From NCBI GenBank assembly GCA_963770485.1, contig CAVYPX010000006.1:7974-71973 (forward strand): DNA of 64,000 bases. The letters are read 5' to 3'. The position numbers and the translations under genes are program-made. Below are positions 33,577-41,119 of this stretch, piece by piece. The DNA is from CAVVEC01 sp963770485 (GTDB lineage Bacteria > Acidobacteriota > Terriglobia > Terriglobales > Acidobacteriaceae). Every line of letters begins with the position of its first letter. Positions within the stretch are counted from its first letter, which is position 1. The notes beneath the pieces were generated by a model. It saw nothing but the letters and a program-made list of their open reading frames with translations. It was not told the DNA's origin and searched no databases.

Positions 33577-33608
33577 CCATATATATGGCGCTTCTTCCAT
33601 AAATATGG
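33577..33608 (+). promoter_or_regulatory. tandem operator of the ribbon-helix-helix antitoxin
   Basis: Two 12-bp palindromes, CCATATATATGG (33577-33588) and CCATAAATATGG (33597-33608), have centres exactly 20 bases apart, two turns of the helix. They end at the -10 region (TACACT at 33609-33614), so a bound repressor would block polymerase. A third CCATGG lies at 33615-33620. Confidence 0.75.
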
Positions 33609-33621
33609 TACACTCCATGGT

Positions 33622-33852
33622 GTGAGAACTACCGTAGACATACCGGATCCCACCTATCGCCAGCTCAAGTCCCACGCAGCCTTGCGGGGTTGTTCGGTCA
33701 AGGAGTTGATTCTGCGTGGCGTCGAGGCCGAACTGAACGGCGGAGGACCGGAAAAAACAAAGGGAAGAATCACGCTACCGCTGATCAGGTCGAAGCGGCC
33801 GGGCTGGCTGAGGCTAGGCAACAAGACTATCAATGAAATCATTCTTCCCTGA
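33622..33852 (+). CDS. vapB: ribbon-helix-helix (CopG-like) antitoxin
   Basis: 76 aa from the GTG at 33622, which lies 7 bases after a TACACT -10 box (with TGG before it), so the mRNA is probably leaderless. RTTVDIPDPTYRQLKSHAAL is the RHH strand and first helix and GCSVKELILRGVEAELN the second. The C-terminal RITLPLIRSKRPGWLRLGN wraps the toxin. It should bind the double palindrome just upstream and, with the toxin, autoregulate. The gene overlaps the toxin gene by 20 bases. Confidence 0.82.
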   Translation: MRTTVDIPDPTYRQLKSHAALRGCSVKELILRGVEAELNGGGPEKTKGRITLPLIRSKRPGWLRLGNKTINEIILP

Positions 33853-34267
33853 CGTGAACGTGTGGATCGCGTTAGCGTATGAGGGACATCAGCATCACGC
33901 GTCCGCATCGGCCTGGTTCTCCGGCCTGAATCGGGAAGTGGTCTATTTTTGCCGCTTCACCCAACTGGGTTTGCTGCGCTTGCTGACGAATCCGAGCGTC
34001 ATGCGGGAAGATGTCAGGAGCCAGACCGAGGCCTGGCGGACGTACGACGCATTCTTCCAGGACGAGCGGGTTTCATTTCACAATGAGGCTGACCCCGACC
34101 AGGTAGAATTCGGGCTGCGCAAACTCACATCTACCGGCCGTTCAGCCTCAAAGCAATACCCGGATGCTTACCTGGTTGCCTTTGCGCGGGCCGCGGAATT
34201 GACGGTAGTCACCTTGGACCGCGGCTTGAGCCGGATGGCTGACGGCAACGCTCTGCTTCTGTCCTAG
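33833..34267 (+). CDS. vapC: PIN-domain toxin VapC, TA-type
   Basis: 144 aa. PIN motifs: SFFPDVNVWIALAYEGHQHH (catalytic Asp7), FCRFTQLGLLRLLTNPSV (position of the Glu is Gln here), KQYPDAYLVAFARAAEL (Asp) and LTVVTLDRGLSRMADG (Asp). This is the TglD/VapC-type branch with HxxH after the first Asp. It overlaps its antitoxin gene by 20 bases. It differs clearly from the other two VapC toxins in the window, so it was acquired separately. Confidence 0.87.
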   Translation: MKSFFPDVNVWIALAYEGHQHHASASAWFSGLNREVVYFCRFTQLGLLRLLTNPSVMREDVRSQTEAWRTYDAFFQDERVSFHNEADPDQVEFGLRKLTSTGRSASKQYPDAYLVAFARAAELTVVTLDRGLSRMADGNALLLS

Positions 34268-34338
34268 CGCCAAGTGCAAATGTGAATCTCGCTTCTCGCT
34301 TATACTCATCTAATCCGGCAACAATCGAACCGTCTCCC

Positions 34339-35268
34339 ATGTCATTTGTCTTTCGCTACCGGGCTGTGGTCGTTCTGCTAGCGGTTGTGCCGCTGAGCGG
34401 CTGCCTGTTCCGCTCCCGCAAAGTCGAAAGCCCGCTGGGCGCGGTTCAATTGAAAACTGCCACGCAGCAGGACCTGATCGACTACATCAACACGCAGGCC
34501 GCCAAAATCCAGAGTATGCAGGCCACCGTGGACATTGACACCACGGTGGGTGGGGTCAAGAAGGGCAAAGTCACCGACTACCAGGAAATCCGGGGATACG
34601 TGCTGGCGCGCAAACCGGCTATGCTGCGGATGATCGGGCTGATGCCCATTGTGCGCACCCAGGCCTTTGATATGGTGAGCGACGGCCGGGAATTCAAATT
34701 ATGGATTCCGCCCAAAAACCGCTTTGTGGTGGGACGAAACGACGTTGAGACGCACAACAGCGCCCAGCCGCTGGAAAACCTTCGGCCACAGTATATTTAC
34801 GACGCGCTCTTGCTGCGCAGCATTGATGCGCAGAATGAAATCGCGGTGATGGAAAATGAAACCGAACTTATGGTTGACCTCAAAGGCCACAAGGCGCCGC
34901 GGGCCGACTACATACTCGATGTCATCGCGAAAGGCGAACACGGCTGGTTTCTTTCCCGCAAGATCGTGTTCAGCCGCACGGATTTGCTTCCCCATCGCCA
35001 GCTCATCTACGACGACAATGGAAATGTCGTAACCAACGCGCTGTATGAAAATTACAAAGAAGAAGACAGCGTGAATTTCCCTTGGCAGACCGAGATTGCC
35101 CGGCCGCAGGAGGAGTACGACATCACGCTGACTCTGGTCAAGTTGGAACTGAATCGCCCGCTGGGGGACGATCGATTCACCCTGGAACAGCCTGCGGGCG
35201 CCGCGGTCGTGCACCTGGACCAGCCGCAGGCGAGCTCTGCTCCAGAGCAGCATGGCGGCAGCAGATAG
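34339..35268 (+). CDS. outer-membrane lipoprotein of the LolA/LolB-like fold (DUF4292-like)
   Basis: 309 aa from the ATG at 34339. The signal peptide ends in the lipobox VPLSGC (Cys22), so it is a lipoprotein. The mature part starts with a helix (QQDLIDYINTQAAKIQSMQA) and then beta strands typical of half-barrel lipid-binding proteins (DYQEIRGYVLARKPAMLRMI, FDMVSDGREFKLWIPPKNRF). It probably handles lipids or lipoproteins at the outer membrane. It precedes an ABC permease gene by 65 bases, which could mark a lipid-export pathway. The Ser/Pro-rich C-terminus looks unstructured. Confidence 0.75.
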   Translation: MSFVFRYRAVVVLLAVVPLSGCLFRSRKVESPLGAVQLKTATQQDLIDYINTQAAKIQSMQATVDIDTTVGGVKKGKVTDYQEIRGYVLARKPAMLRMIGLMPIVRTQAFDMVSDGREFKLWIPPKNRFVVGRNDVETHNSAQPLENLRPQYIYDALLLRSIDAQNEIAVMENETELMVDLKGHKAPRADYILDVIAKGEHGWFLSRKIVFSRTDLLPHRQLIYDDNGNVVTNALYENYKEEDSVNFPWQTEIARPQEEYDITLTLVKLELNRPLGDDRFTLEQPAGAAVVHLDQPQASSAPEQHGGSR

Positions 35269-35333
35269 CATTCAGCAAAGACCTCTGGTGCGGGGCATGA
35301 ATGGCCAGCGACTAGCGACCAACGACGGACTGC

Positions 35334-36437
35334 ATGATGAACAAAATGATTGTCGCCAACCTGGTGCACCGTCCGGTACGGTCGGCAATCAGCATGGTCG
35401 CCATCGCGCTGGAGGTCACACTGATCCTGCTGATCGTGGGATTGTCGGTGGGAATGCTGAATGATCTCCGGCAGCGGCAGGCGGGCATTGGCGCAGACGT
35501 GATCGTGATGCCACCCGGTTCGTCATTTCTGGTTGGTTTGACGGGTTCACCCATGTCCATCAAGGTCGGAGGCGTTCTGGCCAGGCTTCCCCATGTGGTC
35601 TCGGTTGCACCGGAAGTCACCACCCTGTCGGGGGCCGGTTCCGTTGAGATGATCGCAGGCATCGATCTGGCGAGCTATGAGAGCATGGGCGGGCCTTTTC
35701 AGTATCTCCAGGGCAGCCCGTTCCAGGGCCCAGGTGATGTTTTAGTCGACGAAGTTTTTGCCCGGTCGAAGCACGTCAAAGCAGGCGATACCATCGAGAT
35801 CCTCAACAACAAATTTCGTGTCGCAGGCGTCGTGGAACCGGGCAAGGGGGCAAGAAAGTTTCTGGAAATTGGTGCGTTGCAGGATCTGATCGGCGCGCAG
35901 GGCAAGGCCACTCTCTTCTATTTGAAGCTGGACAACCCCAGTAACGCCGACGCCGTGGTCGATGAAATAAAAAAGGTTCCGGGGATGGAGCACTACGTTG
36001 TAAGTTCGATGGCGTATTACCTATCGATGCTGACCACCAACAACTATCCGGGTGTTTCCAAATTCATCGACTTTGTGATCGGAATCTCGGTGATCATCGG
36101 CTTTATCGTCATCTTCCAGGCGATGTACACAGCGGTGATGGAGCGCACGCGAGAGATCGGGATTTTGAAGTCGCTGGGAGCCTCGAAGCTCTATATCGTG
36201 AATGTGATCCTGCGGGAGACAGTGCTGCTGGCGATTGGCGGCATTGTGGTGGGGGTCGTGTTCAGCCTGATGGCGCGGGCCGGGATCGATGGGCGTTCAA
36301 CGCTTCGGGTAGTGGTTACGGGCGGCTGGATTCTCCGGGCAACGCTGATTGCCATCGTCGGAGCGATTTTGGGTGCCCTGTACCCTGCCTACAAAGCGGC
36401 GCAAAAAGACCCAATCGATGCGTTGGCGTATGAATAA
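35334..36437 (+). CDS. FtsX/MacB-like ABC transporter permease
   Basis: 367 aa. One N-terminal helix (AISMVAIALEVTLILLIVGL), a large extracytoplasmic domain (about 50-245) and three C-terminal helices (FVIGISVIIGFIVIFQAMYT, VILRETVLLAIGGIVVGVVF, LIAIVGAILGALYPAYKAAQ). The cytoplasmic loop VMERTREIGILKSLGASKLY is the FtsX coupling helix and ends in the ALAYE motif. Such permeases pump lipoproteins, lipids or antibiotics, or transmit signals. No ATP-binding subunit is encoded next to it, so it must use a partner made elsewhere. Confidence 0.88.
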   Translation: MMNKMIVANLVHRPVRSAISMVAIALEVTLILLIVGLSVGMLNDLRQRQAGIGADVIVMPPGSSFLVGLTGSPMSIKVGGVLARLPHVVSVAPEVTTLSGAGSVEMIAGIDLASYESMGGPFQYLQGSPFQGPGDVLVDEVFARSKHVKAGDTIEILNNKFRVAGVVEPGKGARKFLEIGALQDLIGAQGKATLFYLKLDNPSNADAVVDEIKKVPGMEHYVVSSMAYYLSMLTTNNYPGVSKFIDFVIGISVIIGFIVIFQAMYTAVMERTREIGILKSLGASKLYIVNVILRETVLLAIGGIVVGVVFSLMARAGIDGRSTLRVVVTGGWILRATLIAIVGAILGALYPAYKAAQKDPIDALAYE

Positions 36438-36534
36438 CGGGAAGCAGCCGGAACGTGAAAGGTCTTGTTTCTCTTTGCGGTATGGCGCTGCCCGGTGTCT
36501 CAGGGTTGAACTAAGACCATCCGTAATCGCTGCG

Positions 36535-36563
36535 TTGACAATATCGTGTGCCCTACGTTATCT
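36535..36563 (+). promoter_or_regulatory. promoter of the rplM-rpsI operon
   Basis: TTGACA at 36535-36540, a 17-base spacer and TTATCT at 36558-36563, about 110 bases upstream of rplM. The long leader could hold a ribosomal-protein control structure, which I cannot confirm. Confidence 0.75.
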
Positions 36564-36673
36564 TTAACTCTTTAGCAGTCCTGCGGTTGCCCGCCTGATA
36601 GCCCTGCGCGTTCGACGCTCACCAGGTGCTCAGCGGTCTTCTTTGCGTTTTTTTATTTCTGGGAGATTTTGGC

Positions 36674-37114
36674 ATGTCAACCTATTTCCCCAAAGCGGGG
36701 GAAATTGTACGCAAGTGGTTCGTCGTGGACGCCTCCGGGCAGACGCTGGGCCGTTTGGCGTCGCAGGTCGCCCGCATTTTGATGGGCAAGGAAAATCCGC
36801 GATACACGACTTTTCTCGACACCGGCGATCACGTGATCGTCATCAATGCCGAGAAGGTCAAGACGAGCGGCATGAAGTCCGAGCAGAAGGTGTATCAGCA
36901 TTACACCGGATATCCGGGCGGCCTGCGGACGGAAGAATTTCGCAAACGGTTCGAGCGCAAGCCCGAGTTGGTCATCGAAGACGCGGTTTCGCGCATGTTA
37001 CCCAAGTCGAAACTGGGCCGGCAGATGATCAGCAAGCTCAAGGTTTATCGTGGGGAGAAGCACCCGCACGAGGCGCAGAAGCCGGAGGCGCGGGCGCTGG
37101 AAGTACGGGCATAA
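36674..37114 (+). CDS. rplM: 50S ribosomal protein L13
   Basis: 146 aa from the ATG at 36674 (GGGAG upstream). Family signatures: RKWFVVDASGQTLGRLASQV, RILMGKENPRYTTFLDTGDH, VIVINAEKVKTSGMKSEQKV, YQHYTGYPGGLR and AVSRMLPKSKLGRQMISKLK, then VYRGEKHPHEAQKPE. L13 binds 23S rRNA early in assembly of the large subunit. It is followed by rpsI, the usual operon partner. Confidence 0.97.
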   Translation: MSTYFPKAGEIVRKWFVVDASGQTLGRLASQVARILMGKENPRYTTFLDTGDHVIVINAEKVKTSGMKSEQKVYQHYTGYPGGLRTEEFRKRFERKPELVIEDAVSRMLPKSKLGRQMISKLKVYRGEKHPHEAQKPEARALEVRA

Positions 37115-37203
37115 GCTTCTTTGGTGAGAGTTCGAAGAATTTTTAGAAAGGTCCGCACCGACGTGGTTTGGCTCAGTGCCAACTGCTAAGTGCTAAGAGC
37201 TAA

Positions 37204-37599
37204 ATGGCAGAGCTGGTTCAGTATTACGGTACGGGACGGCGCAAGTCGGCAATAGCGCGCGTTTATCTGCGCCCAGGAAGCGGCGACTTCAAGGTGAACG
37301 GCCGTCCTTTTGAGCAGTATTTCGTGACCGACTCACAACGGGTGAGCGCCAAGCAACCGCTGGTCTCGACTGAGACCGCCAGTGCGTTCAATATCGTTGC
37401 CAGGGTCACCGGCGGTGGCGTGAACGGGCAGGCTGATGCAGTCAAGCTCGGAATCGCGCGCGCGCTGATGCTGTTTAACGTCGAGCTTCGCAAGAAACTG
37501 AAGAGCGAAGGTATGGTTAGCCGCGATTCGCGCGGCAAAGAGCGCAAGAAATACGGCCAGAAGGGCGCACGGAAACGGTTCCAGTACAGCAAGCGCTAA
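37204..37599 (+). CDS. rpsI: 30S ribosomal protein S9
   Basis: 131 aa. Hallmarks: YYGTGRRKSAIARVYLRPGS, VTGGGVNGQADAVKLGIARA and the C-terminal GQKGARKRFQYSKR, which reaches the P-site tRNA. Length is normal. The gap after rplM holds odd short repeats (AACTGCTAAGTGCTAAGAGC) just before the start codon, where a ribosome-binding site would normally be. Confidence 0.97.
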   Translation: MAELVQYYGTGRRKSAIARVYLRPGSGDFKVNGRPFEQYFVTDSQRVSAKQPLVSTETASAFNIVARVTGGGVNGQADAVKLGIARALMLFNVELRKKLKSEGMVSRDSRGKERKKYGQKGARKRFQYSKR

Positions 37600-37608
37600 A
37601 GTCTGTCG

Positions 37609-37676
37609 TTGGCCGTTCGTCGTTCGCAACGGCGGTAGGCTAACGACGAACGGCCAAGGACGAACGACGGTTTTTT
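37609..37676 (+). terminator. two mutually exclusive hairpins with T-run after rpsI
   Basis: TTGGCCGTTCGTCGTT (37609-37624) pairs perfectly over 16 bp with 37642-37657. Alternatively CGTCGTTCG (37618-37626) pairs with CGAACGACG (37661-37669), directly followed by GTTTTTT. The second is a classical terminator; the first excludes it because both use 37618-37624. This could be a plain terminator or a switch ahead of rpsB. Confidence 0.7.
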
Positions 37677-37804
37677 AGGTGTTCAATTCTTCCCGTGCTT
37701 CGCGGTGCGGGGACGGGAATGGCAATCTCGCTGGTTCGCTGATTTCGGCTTCGGATTTCGGAGTGGAACCAACCCGCGGGATGCAGACTAAATGAGGAGG
37801 TTGA

Positions 37805-38722
37805 TTGGCTAACATCACCATGAAGGAGTTGCTCGAGGCGGGCGTGCACTTCGGGCATCAGACCAAGCGCTGGAATCCCAAGATGAAGGAATACATCTTC
37901 GGAGAGCGCAACGGGATTTACATCATTGACCTGCAGAAGACGCTGAAGATGTTCAAGGAAGCGTCCAAGTTTGTGCAGGAACTGGCTGCCGAGGGCAAGA
38001 TTCTGCTCTTCGTGGGGACCAAGCGCCAGGCGCAGGACGCCATTGCCGAAGAAGCTCAGCGCTGTGGTGGTTTTTACGTGAACCAGCGCTGGCTGGGCGG
38101 GCTGCTCACCAACTGGGTGACGGTGCAGAAGTCGGTGAAGCGGTTGAAAGAACTCGACGAAATGGCCACCGACGGCCGCTACGAGTTGCTCCCCAAGAAA
38201 GAGGTTATCAAGCTGGAGCGCGAGCGCAAGCACCTGCAAGCGAACTTGGCAGGGATCAAGAACATGACACGCTTGCCGGACGCGATTTTTGTCATCGATT
38301 CGAACAAAGAACAAATTGCGGTACGCGAAGCCCGCAAACTGGGCATTCCGGTGGTCGCGGTGGTGGATACGAACTGCGACCCCAGCGAAGTGGATTACAT
38401 TATCCCAGGCAATGACGACGCCTTGCGCGCGATCCGCCTGTTTGCCTCGAAGATTGCAGACTCGGTCGCCGAAGGCGCTCAACTCATGACCGACAAGCAG
38501 GTTGCAGACCTCGCGGCGGCTGCCGGGGCAGCGCGACAAGCCGAGCTGGCAGCGGCGGCGCCGGCAACCGAGGGCGCGACCGATCTTGCCGCCGTGGAAG
38601 AGCCAGGGACAGAAGACATCAGCATGGAAGACGTGCTGGGGAGTGGCACACGCAAGCAGTCTGCCGCCGCGAAAGAGAACGCCAGCGAGGACGTCCCGCA
38701 AGTCGAAACCCAAACGTATTAG
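37805..38722 (+). CDS. rpsB: 30S ribosomal protein S2
   Basis: 305 aa with a TTG start preceded by AGGAGG 5 bases upstream. Conserved: MKELLEAGVHFGHQTKRWNP, KMKEYIFGERNGIYIIDLQK, FVGTKRQAQDAIAEEAQRCG, YVNQRWLGGLLTNW and VDTNCDPSEVDYIIPGNDDA. The core ends near residue 235; the remaining 70 residues are an Ala/Glu-rich extension (AAAGAARQAELAAAAPATEG) that is longer than in Escherichia coli. The TTG start may tune its level. Confidence 0.97.
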   Translation: MANITMKELLEAGVHFGHQTKRWNPKMKEYIFGERNGIYIIDLQKTLKMFKEASKFVQELAAEGKILLFVGTKRQAQDAIAEEAQRCGGFYVNQRWLGGLLTNWVTVQKSVKRLKELDEMATDGRYELLPKKEVIKLERERKHLQANLAGIKNMTRLPDAIFVIDSNKEQIAVREARKLGIPVVAVVDTNCDPSEVDYIIPGNDDALRAIRLFASKIADSVAEGAQLMTDKQVADLAAAAGAARQAELAAAAPATEGATDLAAVEEPGTEDISMEDVLGSGTRKQSAAAKENASEDVPQVETQTY

Positions 38723-38815
38723 GACAGTCGTTGGTCGTTGGTCGGTGGCTGAGGGATTCAGGCCCGCGCGGGTCGTCCGGCGCGGGTCAAAGTTTGTTAA
38801 GCCAGTTGTTGGTCT

Positions 38816-38886
38816 TTGGTCGTTCGCCGTTGGTCCTCGACATTCATGAGCCAACGACGACCGACGAACGACCAAGGGCGTTTTTT
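38816..38886 (+). terminator. hairpin with T-run in the rpsB-tsf gap
   Basis: TTGGTCGTTCG (38816-38826) pairs with CGAACGACCAA (38865-38875), with an inner CCGTTGG/CCAACG helix, then GGGCGTTTTTT ending at 38886. The tsf ATG lies only 7 bases further on, so readthrough must occur or the structure acts as an attenuator. Confidence 0.7.
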
Positions 38887-38893
38887 CTTTACT

Positions 38894-39547
38894 ATGAGTA
38901 CAACTACTGTGAATATTTCTGCGACGCAAGTGAAAGAGCTCCGGGAAAAAACCGGGGCCCCGATGATGGATTGCAAACAGGCCTTGACGGAAGCCAAGGG
39001 CGATATGGAACAGGCGGTCATCGTTCTACGCAAGAAGGGTGTATCCGTCGCCGCCAAGAAAGCTACGCGTGTGACCAGCGAAGGGTCCGTGGCCAGCTAC
39101 ATCCATGCCGGCGGTAAGATCGGCGTGCTGGTGGAAGTCAACTGCGAGAGCGATTTCGTGGCCCGCACCGAAGACTTCAAGGAACTGGTGCACGACATTG
39201 CCATGCACATCGCCGCCAGCGATCCCAAGTTTGTCCGCAAGGAAGACGTGACCCCCGAAGCCTACGAGCGCGAAAAGGACATCTATCGCGCCCAGGCCGC
39301 GGCAACCGGCAAGCCGCCGCAGGTGGTGGAAAAGATCGTCGAGGGCAAGATGGGCAAATTCTACGAGGAAGTCTGCCTTTACGATCAGCCCTTCATCAAG
39401 GACCAGACCATCAACATCGCGCAGCTTATTGCCGGCAAGATCGGCAAGCTGGGCGAGAATATCGCGGTGCGCCGCTTCGCCCGCTTCAAAGTCGGAGACG
39501 CCGGCGAAACCATCGCCATCAGCAAGCCTGAGCAGAAGGCAGAATGA
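38894..39547 (+). CDS. tsf: elongation factor Ts
   Basis: 217 aa from the ATG at 38894. Motifs: VKELREKTGAPMMDCKQALT (the EF-Tu contact TGAPMMDC), ALTEAKGDMEQAVIVLRKKG, VLVEVNCESDFVARTEDFKE and the core DQTINIAQLIAGKIGKLGEN, VRRFARFKVG. It exchanges GDP for GTP on EF-Tu. It is shorter than the Escherichia coli protein (283 aa), as in many phyla where one core subdomain is reduced. It follows rpsB after a hairpin. Confidence 0.97.
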   Translation: MSTTTVNISATQVKELREKTGAPMMDCKQALTEAKGDMEQAVIVLRKKGVSVAAKKATRVTSEGSVASYIHAGGKIGVLVEVNCESDFVARTEDFKELVHDIAMHIAASDPKFVRKEDVTPEAYEREKDIYRAQAAATGKPPQVVEKIVEGKMGKFYEEVCLYDQPFIKDQTINIAQLIAGKIGKLGENIAVRRFARFKVGDAGETIAISKPEQKAE

Positions 39548-39551
39548 TCTT

Positions 39552-39576
39552 GGGGCGCTGATCGCGCCCCTTTTTT
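39552..39576 (+). terminator. intrinsic terminator after tsf
   Basis: GGGGCGC (39552-39558), loop TGATC, GCGCCCC (39564-39570), then TTTTTT. A textbook rho-independent terminator 4 bases after the tsf stop. Confidence 0.9.
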
Positions 39577-39618
39577 CTGGCTGAGAACTGGCAGCTGGGC
39601 ACCGGGAACTTAAAACCT

Positions 39619-40332
39619 ATGACAAGTCCGGTATTCAAACGCATCCTGCTCAAACTCTCGGGGGAAGCTTTAGCGGCGAACCAGGGTTTTGGCGTTGATT
39701 CCTTGCGCATTCACGAGATTGCCGCCGAACTGGCGGACGTTCATTCGCTGCACGTACAGATTGCCATCGTCGTGGGAGGAGGCAACTTCTTCCGCGGAGT
39801 GGAGCAGGCCCAGGAGATGGACCGTGTTTCGGCCGACCACATGGGCATGCTGGCCACCGTCATCAACGCGCTCGCGCTGCAGGATGCGCTGGAGAAGCAG
39901 AGCGTCTATACCCGCGTGCAGTCGGCCATCGAGATGAATCAGGTGGCCGAGCCCTTTATTCGCCGCCGCGCCATCCGTCATCTGGAGAAAGGCCGGGTAG
40001 TGATTTTTGCCGGGGGCACTGGAAATCCTTACTTTTCCACCGACACCGCCGCATCCCTGCGCGCCATGGAGATCAAGGCAGACGCCATCTTGAAAGCCAC
40101 CAAGGTAGACGGTATCTACGACGCCGACCCCATGCTGGTGAAAGATGCCAAGAGATTCACCGAGATCAGCTACATGGATGTGCTGAAAAAAGGTCTGAAG
40201 GTGATGGATTCGACCGCCATCTCGCTTTGCAAAGACAATAACCTGCCGATCATCATCTTCAATCTGAATCAGCGGGGAAACATCCGGAAAGTTGTGACCG
40301 GCGAGAAGATCGGGTCGCTGGTCAGCGCATGA
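39619..40332 (+). CDS. pyrH: uridylate kinase
   Basis: 237 aa. Amino-acid-kinase fold: FKRILLKLSGEALAANQGFG (phosphate loop), IAIVVGGGNFFRGVEQAQEM, RVSADHMGMLATVINALALQ, GGTGNPYFSTDTAASLRAME and ATKVDGIYDADPMLVKDAK. It phosphorylates UMP to UDP, is typically activated by GTP and inhibited by UTP. The rpsB-tsf-pyrH-frr order is widely conserved. Its upstream leader contains the short repeat CTGAGAACTGGCAGCTGGG. Confidence 0.97.
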   Translation: MTSPVFKRILLKLSGEALAANQGFGVDSLRIHEIAAELADVHSLHVQIAIVVGGGNFFRGVEQAQEMDRVSADHMGMLATVINALALQDALEKQSVYTRVQSAIEMNQVAEPFIRRRAIRHLEKGRVVIFAGGTGNPYFSTDTAASLRAMEIKADAILKATKVDGIYDADPMLVKDAKRFTEISYMDVLKKGLKVMDSTAISLCKDNNLPIIIFNLNQRGNIRKVVTGEKIGSLVSA

Positions 40333-40488
40333 TCTTTACCGCAGAGAAGCGCAGATCTTGTTGTCGACGGGCCTACCCCGGAACTGGACCTTCCAAGATC
40401 ATCACTCTGCGATATCAGCGAGGATCTGCGGCACACATGGGTTTATAATTCACGCTTTTGGACGACTCATTCCTCGGGGAGCTGACAA

Positions 40489-41076
40489 ATGGCTCAAGCT
40501 GGTATGGCCGCAATTCCGGGCCTTAAAGATACTTACGTTCAACTCAAGACGCGCATGGACAAGGCGGTCGAGGATTTCCGCAAGGCCATGGCGGCCACAC
40601 GTACAGGCCGCGCCTCGGTGCACATGCTGGACGCGGTCAATGTCGACTATTACGGCTCGCAGATGCCGCTCAACCAGATCGCGCAGGTGCACGCGCCCGA
40701 AGCCCAGCTCATCACGGTGCAACCCTTTGATCCCACTTCGCTGACCGCGATTGAAAAAGCCATCCGCACTGCCGACCTCGGCCTCAATCCCATGAACGAC
40801 GGCAAGATCATTCGCGTGCCCGTGCCCCCTCTTACCGAAGAGCGCCGCAAGGACATGGTCAAACACCTGCACAGAGTTCTCGAGGAGCATCGCACGGCCG
40901 TGCGCAACATCCGGCGCGACGGCAACGAGGCTATCAAGAAGGCGATGAAAGACAAGAAGATCACTGAAGACGACGAAAAGCGCGCGATGGACGAGATCCA
41001 GAAGCTTACCGACGACGAAATCAAGAAGATGGAAGATATGAGCAAGGCGAAAGAAAAGGAAGTGATGGAGATTTAG
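40489..41076 (+). CDS. frr: ribosome recycling factor
   Basis: 195 aa from the ATG at 40489; an in-frame ATG at 40504 would remove five residues. Conserved: RMDKAVEDFRKAMAATRTGR, ASVHMLDAVNVDYYGSQMPL, PFDPTSLTAIEKAIRTADLG, NDGKIIRVPVPPLTEERRKD, and VRNIRRDGNEAIKKAMKDKK. With EF-G it splits post-termination ribosomes. A TATAAT near 40450 may give it its own promoter. Confidence 0.97.
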   Translation: MAQAGMAAIPGLKDTYVQLKTRMDKAVEDFRKAMAATRTGRASVHMLDAVNVDYYGSQMPLNQIAQVHAPEAQLITVQPFDPTSLTAIEKAIRTADLGLNPMNDGKIIRVPVPPLTEERRKDMVKHLHRVLEEHRTAVRNIRRDGNEAIKKAMKDKKITEDDEKRAMDEIQKLTDDEIKKMEDMSKAKEKEVMEI

Positions 41077-41119
41077 CAGCGAGGTCGGCTTACCTTCCTC
41101 CAAGACAGGAAGCTTGCGC

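Noticed and set aside
36827..36838. GATCACGTGATC palindrome in rplM as a second parS site
   Set aside because: The outer GTT/AAC bases of the consensus are absent and it lies in a conserved coding region.
37640..38929. 429-codon minus-strand frame
   Set aside because: Mirror of rpsB; no start signals or domains.
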